Positions 56,901-64,000 of a stretch of DNA of 64,000 nucleotides are shown piece after piece. Position 1 is the first letter of the stretch. Every line of letters begins with the position of its first letter. The stretch covers positions 1,364,001 through 1,428,000 of the forward strand of contig JAFREQ010000034.1 in assembly GCA_025331565.1 (NCBI GenBank), given 5' to 3'. The position numbers and the translations under genes were made by a program. The notes beneath the pieces were generated by a model. The model was given only the letters and a program-made list of their open reading frames with translations, made no database searches and was not told the origin of the DNA. The DNA comes from Holacanthus passer (Eukaryota; Chordata; Actinopteri; Pomacanthidae).

Positions 56901-59765
56901 GGAGGGAGGGGGGGGTGAAGGAAGGGGGAGAGTGAGGAGAGGAGTTAGAGATGTTGGATGTGTGGATGTGTGAGGCAGGACTATCCTCACAGTGTAGGAT
57001 AGTCCAAATACATGGTGATGTGTGGTAACATGTAGTGGTGGGAGTGATAACAAGAAGATGTGGGTAGAATTGATAGAAAGGCCATTATCATAGTAAATTA
57101 ACTGCACACTGATATACATATGTTATAAGTAAGGATTGGAAGATCAGAGGCAGTTTGACCTGTCACATCTATTGAGATCACTATTGCACATATGACCATA
57201 AGTTAATGCTTTTGTTTACCATTATTTCTGAATATTATTTCTAGTTGTTTTCTGGAAAGAGTCACCAAAATAAACATTCATTATTAAAACCTTTATTCTC
57301 CAGTATACGCTGAAAGCTGTCCTGTGGACTAATTTCACATTTGCTAGAAATTAATTGGAATTAATTAATTCAGAGTGTACAAATTTAACACTGCCTCTAT
57401 TTTCCTATAATTGGTGCCAAATAACAGGATTTCCAGGAAACGTCTTGTAAATTGTGAGAAACTGACTTGTAAAAAAAAAAACCCATTGGCAAACAGGCAC
57501 AGTGAAAAATACATGGAGCTGAAGTGAAACTGAAGCCTGTCATCCTTTCACACTATTTTAAACAATCCACATATGATCATGTGTTGGCATTAATTCATGA
57601 TTCAGTTCTCAAGAATGTAAAATGCATTATTATACTAAACACTTTGTAATTCAGTTTCACTAATCCTGTAATACTCATTGTATAACTGAACCTTCCGCAT
57701 CACCATCAATATTCTGGAGTTTAAACGCAATGAACAAGTTAACCATGAGAATTTTAACATGCACACTAATGGAATGATTGTAATTCAATTAAAGCGATAC
57801 CTCAACTGTTGAATATGTCATTGGAATATTTAGTATTACACTTCCATAGTCTGGGAATTTAAGGAATTACTTCAACATTTTGGGAAACTCTCACAAGATT
57901 GAAACCACTCTCATGTCTGTACACTAAATATGATGTTAGCTTAGCATAAAGACTGGAAACAGGGGGAAACAGCTAGCCTGGTTAAATTTAATTGTTTTAC
58001 ATTGTGCCTGATTTTTTTTTTTTTTAACCAATTGCAAAGCAACCAGTAGGGAGTCCAGGCAGTCACTGCTCCCAGCCATGAAATCGTCCAGCATATAACC
58101 CCATATCAAATGCCAAGTTGCCAGTTTTACACATTGGTTTTTGTACAAATTAACAGTGAGATATAACAAATCAATTAGAGCGCTTTAGGTGGATTTCACT
58201 ACCTTCAGACAGAGCCATGCTAGCAGTTTCCCCCTGTTTCCAGCCTTTATGCTAAGCTAACTGGCTGCTGGGTGTATTGCAGCCTTACTTAAGTGTAAAG
58301 TATTTCCCAAAGTGTCAAACCTTTGCTTTACATGCAACATAAATAATAACTGGAGTATAATCACATTAACATAGCGGTTTTGATTTCTGGAGCAGTTAAC
58401 AACCCGGAGATTAAGTTGACAAAAAATAAAACAAGATGCCACACAGTGTGACACGATTGCTCTTTCTTGTTTCCTCCTGTTATGCCGCAATCAGACGTTT
58501 CTCATTATCTCAAGATATAAATTAATGGGAGTGCAGAGCCTTGTAAGCCTGATCACAGTGCCGGTGAAAAGAGGGTCGAAAGCACGACCGAAAATGTTTG
58601 AAGGAGAGATCTCGTCTGCTGCGTTCACTTCAATCAGTCAGTAACATAGTTGCGTTCTCCGGGAAACTCATTTTCTGTTATCTCGTGACAATGAAGTAAT
58701 TAAAGCGTGATCACGGAAAAAGAAATTTGATCACGCCAGACAATTAAGTCATGAGCTGGAGACAATAGGATTAAAGATATATGAGGAAACAAAGCTCAGT
58801 TTCTGTTCGGCAGCAGCAGGCAATGTATAGAGTTTTAAAGAAGTATGTGTAAGTCAGAGAAAACATGACTTTAAATTACTAGATATTTTATCAAAATGAC
58901 GGCTGATTATAAGCTGTAACTGTTATTACAGTGTGCATGTTAACACCATGAAGTGCCCTTTCAATCCATTCTACATTCGAGTGTATGAGTCAGACATTTA
59001 AGTGAAAATGAGGAGGAGTGAATAAACCTCATTATGTACACAGCTGTATTACTACACCGGTACATAAACTGTCAACTGCTGGACTAATTCATGTTAGAGT
59101 TTAAGTGAATATGTGAGTGTGAGAAAATGAACTCACTGAAAACGGTGTGTTATTTTCAATCTGTCTGTCAAGTGAAGGGAAACGCACAATGTGCCACTTT
59201 AAACACAACCAGCGTTCGGCAGCACAGGTGTTGAGACATTGTGCTGTTATTAACATGTGTTGAAAAGAACAAGGAGGCGGTTCGTGTCCCCTGACTTGAC
59301 ACACGGATGTTGTTGGAAATGATGACCTCCATGAGAGCATGTCCACTTTTGAAGTCTGCTTCAAAAATGTCTGAAAGGTTGTTGAAAAATGTTGTGGATG
59401 AAATATGGATGTGTAAATGATATGTGAACAAATGGGTATGAATAAGTTGAAGGAAATTGTCAAAGAGGATAATACAACATTACAAACACATTGTAATCAC
59501 ATTATGATGGAATTATCATTGTTGAATGGTAAACAATGTAAAAGTCTTTAAAATATTAAAATAACAATAAATTGTTACCTGCCAGAGTTTTATAGTCAAG
59601 CAGATCGAAGAGGACGATGGCGACTCCCGACCACGTGAGGATCAGAGCCATGACCAGCAGCCAGGCCATTGGTGAACTGAAGGTCAAAACGACATCATCC
59701 AAAAACGTCCTCTGATTGGTCCGAGCTGGAGGGAGCGCCTCCCCGCCGTTAGCTTGACTGCTCAT
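50927..59765 (-). CDS. trdn: triadin, short form
   Basis: Triadin is a single-pass protein of the junctional sarcoplasmic reticulum that links calsequestrin to the ryanodine receptor. Exons 59579-59765, 52374-52421, 51849-51980 and 50927-50949 join in phase 1 throughout to give 129 residues. Residues 20-59 (TFLDDVVLTFSSPMAWLLVM, then ALILTWSGVAIVLFDLLDYK) are nearly the same as the mammalian triadin cytosolic edge and transmembrane helix (about 33-53). ESTDWLEMIWTF and the acidic DDEEE match the start of the luminal domain. A strong pyrimidine-rich acceptor then leads to a frame that stops after AFHSEEL, and AATAAA follows at 50735-50740. The long Lys/Glu luminal domain is absent, so this is either a short splice form or a truncated paralogue. 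Exon 2 uses a GC donor and is the least certain. Confidence 0.88.
51849..51980 (-). CDS. trdn: trdn exon 3: proximal luminal segment
   Basis: This exon encodes 44 residues, including VDVTAQESTDWLEMIWTFAA and then SLVAPDDEEEG. It aligns with the ETTDWIYGFFSLLSDIISSEDEE part of mammalian triadin, where the acidic run starts. The acceptor is tgttctgatcag and the donor is GGAAG|GTATTC, phase 1 on both sides. Confidence 0.9.
52374..52421 (-). CDS. trdn: trdn exon 2, candidate with GC donor
   Basis: This 48-base exon encodes GLPPPPAIAKRGLRAR in phase 1 on both sides. The acceptor is strong (tctctcccctcag). The donor is AGAG|GCAAGC, a GC-AG type site rather than GT. The AIAKRG stretch resembles SIAKIG at the same position of mammalian triadin. 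Because both borders are phase 1, the gene reads through correctly with or without it. Confidence 0.55.
52474..52501. repeat. (GA)n microsatellite
   Basis: A GA run about 55 bases upstream of the candidate trdn exon 2; on the minus strand it extends the pyrimidine-rich sequence before that exon's acceptor. Confidence 0.9.
53104..53157 (+). repeat. LINE-type 3' tail ending in (TCTTA)n
   Basis: GAATTGAGGGGGATCAATAA is followed by AGCTATCTTATCTTATCTTATC, the typical 3' end of a fish non-LTR element. About 300 bases upstream with GTGCAATA motifs may belong to the same truncated copy. It lies in trdn intron 2. Confidence 0.6.
53329..53760. repeat. AT-rich interspersed repeat with TTAATGGTTTATAA motifs
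   Basis: Starting at about ggtaccactttccaat, the region repeats TTAATGG, TTTATAAG and TTATTAA motifs, like a common fish mini-element whose interior is degenerate and repetitive. The ends are not resolved. Confidence 0.4.
57870..58318. mobile_element. non-autonomous element with nested terminal inverted repeats
   Basis: The outer ends CTTCAACATTTTGGGAAA and TATTTCCCAAAGTGTCAAA are inverse. Inside them a second inverted pair (TTAGCTTAGCATAAAGACTG at 57936 and its counterpart ending near 58261) adds more than 40 bases of pairing through the GGGGGAAAC segment. There is no coding capacity. It lies in trdn intron 1. Confidence 0.75.
59579..59765 (-). CDS. trdn: trdn exon 1: cytosolic tail and transmembrane helix
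   Basis: This exon encodes residues 1-62. The cytosolic tail (1-32) ends in VVLTFSSPMAW and the hydrophobic helix spans about 33-53, followed by DLLDYKTLA. The match to the triadin membrane segment is unmistakable and ordered. The donor is GGCAG|GTAACA in phase 1. Just upstream of the ATG, the sequence tctgctctcag looks like an acceptor, so a 5' non-coding exon may precede it. Confidence 0.95.
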
Positions 59766-62700
59766 TGGTGAAGAGAGCTGAGAGCAGAGAAGGCGACGTT
59801 AGAAATAGGCGGATATAAATCTGAAAGAGACAGGAAGGAAATGAAGAGGGCAAGAAAGAAACATGGAAGATGGAAGTTTTGAGGTGACTCAGGAAAATTG
59901 TACACTTTGAAAGCACAGTGAAAAAATACAACAATAGATTAAGTTGAAACCATGATTTAAGAAAAAGCGTTGCTCAGTCAAAAATCAAATCAATATGTAT
60001 CAGCTACCAGCTAATTTAAGCATATTAGTGTGGGTGAATTGAATAATTTTGGAAGCTGTTTTAATTTGAATTACCTCCATCAAGCGGACTCGCAACAGAC
60101 AGATTTTAAAAAGAAGCTGCAACAGGGTCCAAAATATTCTTTACTTTTTGTCAGCCTCTAAAAGTCAACCATCAAAAACCACAGGATCCCACGTTCCCTT
60201 TCTACAAACTGCACCGTCTTTTCATCAGACCCAGCTTCTTTTAATCTCCACGTTCTCCAACTCTGATGACATGAGTTATTTTGTCAGACTCGGTCTGTAT
60301 TAGTAAAATTGGTGGAAAGCACTTTTAAACCTGCATTCACTGATTTATTTTTTTTTGCCACCGTGTTTATAGCGAAAGGAAGCTGTAAACACAACATTAA
60401 CAAATTATCACCTTTTAAGTTAATTTGGCAAACTGGCAAACAGTTGCTTATTTGCACATACAAACAGCTAATTAACATTCATTAGCCGACGTATTTGTGG
60501 TAAGTTGATAAATGTAAGTCCAATATTCACTCTCCTTTTCCCTCTGACCACTCCTGTGACCCCACCAACTCCTGAGGAAGAGACGCGTCTCTTTAGCTGA
60601 TAACTGATCCACTGTGTTCACCAGCTGTGTGACAGCTCTGTCAGTCTGCTGTTTGGTGCCGGGCAGGTAACACACAGCGAGTTTACATCTAAAAACAGCT
60701 GCTGCATTTTCAAATGCCCTTATGAGAGCAGCTAACCACAAGCGTTAAGTTGTGGGAAGGAAAAGCAGTGAGAAGAGCTGCAGTAGATGTAGTAGTTTGT
60801 CACTGTGGGAACACCTTTCACACACAAGCAGTTCTTTTAACCATTGCTGCCATAAAATATTGATCATGTTTTGATCTCAAAGTGTAGGAAGCATGTCTGT
60901 GTGCTCCGATCAGTTTTACAATATGCCCTTTTAACTTTGATGACAGCTTCATCTTGCAGATCCTGCAGTGTAACCTTCTGAGGCAGTCGTTTTGTTTCGG
61001 GTCTCCAGAATTGCTGACCTCAGCATTAAAATTGTCACCATCTATAAACATCTATAGGAAATAGATTGCAATGCAATTAGGATCTGCTTCAGACGATTAT
61101 GATTAAAACCAGATGTCTGCAGCAGGAAATTGTCGGTCTTTGGTGGTAGAAAACAAACCTGCTATAAAATTTCAAAATAAAATACTAAAACCTTGGGAGT
61201 ATTGTGGGGGTGGAAGGTTCATGTTGCCTTCAGGCCTTTGACTGAGTGCAACACAGGGTCAATTACAGCCCATGATGGTGTTGGTAGTCTAATCATATGG
61301 CATAATAATGACATTTTCCCACCATGACTTCTCCACAGAGGCCAATTTGTGTAACTTTGATCTGTCATTGATATGAGTGATATGTAGAGCAGGAACGCCT
61401 GTTGCATTCATGTTACCAGCTCTTTTGATTAATGCACACAGTAGCTGTTTATTCACATGGACGTTAGTGATTCATTCAAGTATGTTCTGTTTTTCTTTGG
61501 GTGAGGATGACGGATATGAAGGGGGGAGAGAGAGAGAGACAGACAGAGATTGCCCGAGGCGATGAGGAGATTAAATTCCATCTCACTTTGAAAAATCTGC
61601 TCTACAAGACAAATTACTTCTCTAAAGAAAGTTTTCATCATTGTATGGCAGCGGGGCCGTGTGCCATAACATGATTACGCTCCGGCGTTAGGTTGTTTGT
61701 GTTCATTATGTGGCGTGCTGCGATGAGCGCCGCAGATGATTTATTTTTCCCTCTGTCTCTCTGCCTGCCTCTCACGCAGCTTATCTGCAAATATAAAATG
61801 ATAGTTACTCTGCGGTGGAGATTTGAATTAAAATAGGACTGACTCATTTGGAAGAAATATGCCCTTCTCAAGGTTATTAATGAGGCCCTGAAGGATGCAG
61901 AGCCACGTGAGTCCTGTGTGCTCTCTGCTGGTCCAGCTGAGCCATTTAACACCATCGTTAAGACGGTCTCGTTGACACATGAGGTGGGAGTCTGGACTCT
62001 GTCTCATCTTCATTGTCAATTAACAGAAGCTGAGTGTAGACTGACGACAATATTCCCCTGTCTCCTCATTATATCATATATGTACCTCAAGGCACAGTTT
62101 TTTTCAATATATATACTGTATGCTTCTGCTTCAGAGTTAAACCCAATCACTTGAGTAAATTGGCCGTTATTAGCCTATTGTGTAGCTGGTGCACTCAAAC
62201 CCAGAAGAAGCAAAGCTACTAAAGACCATTAAACAATGATTGCAGCAATAAGTATTATAACTTGATGCAAAAAGCAGGAGCACTTTGGCCGGGGCCAGAT
62301 TAACCTGATGTTTGGCCTCTACTGAACTCTCCATTCGCCTCCAAGCTCCCATCAACAGCAGTGCATGCATCACACTGTCCAAATTATAAACCAGTGTTGC
62401 CTATAACAGTACTACCTTTCTATGTGTAGTTTGTGGTAATTTGATCAAACAAAACTTTATATGAGCAGGTCTTAAAACATATTGATATAGGTCCACTCTA
62501 CAATAGATTGAGATTATCAGACTGAGTTGATAGTTGATATTGATATTTTTGGCGTCGCTCTGCCTCCATCAGAGCATCAGTGATGTGCAATGATAATGAT
62601 GTCGGTGATATTCAGGAATCGATGCCTCTAAACCGAACTGGCTTCTGACACAACTTCACTGCTACAGTATCAATCCTGACTTTATATTGGCACAAATTCA

Positions 62701-63576
62701 GTAATCATTGTTTTCTTCATCAGATGACATTAAGGCCACATTTCGGCCGAATGTAGTCCTATATTCACCATAATGCAATTCTTACAATAACAATGCAATA
62801 ATTTTATTCCCTGGCCGGTAAATGCTTATATATTTCTTATCTCTACTGTGCATACTATTTTTAAGCATCTGTCTATCTATCTATCTATCTGTCTATCTAT
62901 CTATCTATCTATCTACTGTACAGTGTATATATGTCACCAGGAACAGTTGTATAATGTGAAGAATTGATGTGTTTTGATTCAGCAGCTAATCTCAGAATGA
63001 CCTTTGCTGTAGCTGCATTCAGATAACAAACGCCAGAATCAATTTAACATAATTCTGCCCACGCACACTCGAATGTGCATTTGTGTTCGCCCGATTCAAG
63101 AAAGCCAACCATTGATCTGGTGAACAACAACCGGCGCGTGTGTTTGTGTGTCATTTCAGATGTCGAGCCGAGAGCGCCCGTGTGCGCCTGTGTGTGCAAT
63201 ATAAAAGCTGACCATTGATTTAGTGAAGCCCTGGCAACGGCTGCTCAGGCCAACATATTGATCCTCAGCAGGTAAAACACGGGTCACGATGTTACAATGA
63301 CAGAGGGTTGGAGCACAGTCTAAATGTCCTACAGCAGATGGATCAGTGAGAAAAAAGCTGCACTGTGCAATCATCCACTTCACCATTCTTCTCCCCACCA
63401 TGTAATTACAGTGTAGTTCTCTTATACAGCCCATCTTTTATAGCTTCTGTCAAAGTTTGAGTCACAGCCTGCAAATATTTTTCCTTTACAGTACGTGTGT
63501 GTGCGTGTGTGTGTCCTCTTTTCAAAAACCAGATGACCCGGCCCACCTGTTGTTACCACCAAGCGCCTGGCTGATC

Positions 63577-63578
<2 letters not shown>
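59766..63578. other. trdn: trdn upstream region
   Basis: It contains the 5' UTR and presumably the promoter of trdn. A possible 5' UTR acceptor is just upstream of the ATG. No further coding exon was recognised. A TCTA microsatellite and GA runs are present. Confidence 0.5.
62870..62915. repeat. (TCTA)n microsatellite
   Basis: About eleven TCTA units with one TCTG interruption. Confidence 0.95.

Positions 63579-63612
<34 letters not shown>
63579..63612. repeat. (CA)n microsatellite
   Basis: A perfect CA run of 34 bases upstream of trdn. Confidence 0.95.
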
Positions 63613-63617
<5 letters not shown>

Positions 63618-63830
63618 GAGGACACCAACTGCTGCTGCCTCCTCCACACCAAAGGAATGAAAAGAATTAGAACGATGTGCGTGCAGGCTACTGAACGGTG
63701 TTTGAGGGCAAATGAAAGGCGACAAAGGCTCTTATGAGAGCGTGAGTCATTAAATGCTTCCTCCTTTCTTACCAACTTTATGATAATTAGGCATGGTACT
63801 GCTTCTAAAGTAATCATATTAGGTATTATT

Positions 63831-64000
63831 TCCAGTGGTAGGATGTAACTAAGTACTTTTAAGTATTGTACAATTTTGAGATCCTTTTGCATTATTGTCA
63901 GTTTATTCTGCTTTATATTTCTACTGCTCTACATTTCAGTGGGAAATATTTTTTACTCTTCATTCATCTGGCAGCAAGGTTATACATGAGGTTCCCAACC
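63831..64000. mobile_element. CAGTGGTGGAA family element, copy 3, cut by the window edge
   Basis: The sequence from CCAGTGGTAGGATGTAACTA through CTACATTTCAGTGGGAAATA follows the family consensus seen in copies 1 and 2 and runs off the right edge. Confidence 0.6.

Larger units (their letters stand above)
52422..59578. other. trdn: trdn intron 1
   Basis: A 7.2-kb intron with a LINE tail, an AT-rich repeat, a pyrimidine-rich tract at 54.2-54.9 kb, a purine-rich tract at 56.87-56.95 kb and a mini-element. The Lys/Arg/Glu-rich minus-strand frames at 54.4-54.9 kb are translations of CTTCC/TTTCT repeats and lack splice borders. Confidence 0.6.

Noticed and set aside
56682..57119. 145-codon minus-strand Pro/Ser/His-rich frame
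   Set aside because: It comes from purine-rich simple sequence (GGAGG/GGGGG) read on the opposite strand. It has no homology or splice context and lies in trdn intron 1.

Overview
The window is vertebrate nuclear DNA, most likely from a ray-finned (teleost) fish. It is AT-rich and gene-sparse, with split genes that have consensus GT-AG introns, many long (CA)n and (GA)n microsatellites, and several interspersed repeat families typical of fish: hAT-like elements, TA-flanked mini-elements, a Tc1 fossil and LINE-type tails ending in TCTTA repeats. There is no bacterial-style gene packing and no operon or CRISPR array. Most long open frames are microsatellite or repeat translations. The real coding content is in short exons that could be joined by splice sites and reading phase.

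Three protein-coding genes are supported, all on the minus strand. (1) akap7 (A-kinase anchoring protein 7/AKAP18) occupies about 31.2 kb down to 6.0 kb and runs off the left edge. Eight exons encode the long (gamma/delta-type) form, which carries a 2H phosphoesterase domain with both H-x-T motifs intact. A separate first exon at 6.0 kb encodes the acylated short (alpha/beta-type) N-terminus. Both forms end in phase 1 and would share a downstream anchoring exon that is not visible here. (2) An unnamed gene at 33.05-36.33 kb has seven coding exons and encodes 327 residues: an N-terminal SAM-like helical domain, a Ser/Thr-rich linker and a C-terminal Rossmann-like/TIR-like alpha-beta domain. An interferon-stimulated response element (ISRE) match lies just upstream of it. 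(3) A triadin gene (trdn) at 50.9-59.8 kb keeps the N-terminal cytosolic and transmembrane segments and the proximal luminal segment, then reaches a stop and a poly(A) signal, giving a predicted 129-residue short triadin without the long KEKE luminal domain.

Layout: 1-6.0 kb is akap7 intron or 3' territory with a hAT transposase remnant and a mini-element. 6.1-20.3 kb is a long akap7 intron with microsatellites, one mariner-like mini-element and a 640-bp hAT-like element flanked by a perfect 8-bp target duplication. 20.3-31.2 kb holds the akap7 exons and a Tc1 fossil. 31.2-31.65 kb is the akap7 promoter, with ETS-type sites and a cluster of GCTAAC hexamers. 33-36.6 kb is the unnamed immune-like gene, with three mobile-element copies in its introns. 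36.6-50.7 kb is intergenic. 50.7-59.8 kb is trdn. 59.8-64 kb is trdn upstream sequence with simple repeats.

Functionally, AKAP7 short forms tether PKA to membranes and calcium-handling complexes, and triadin organises the calcium-release complex of the junctional sarcoplasmic reticulum. The window therefore pairs two excitation-contraction coupling genes, with an apparently interferon-responsive gene of unknown function between them.
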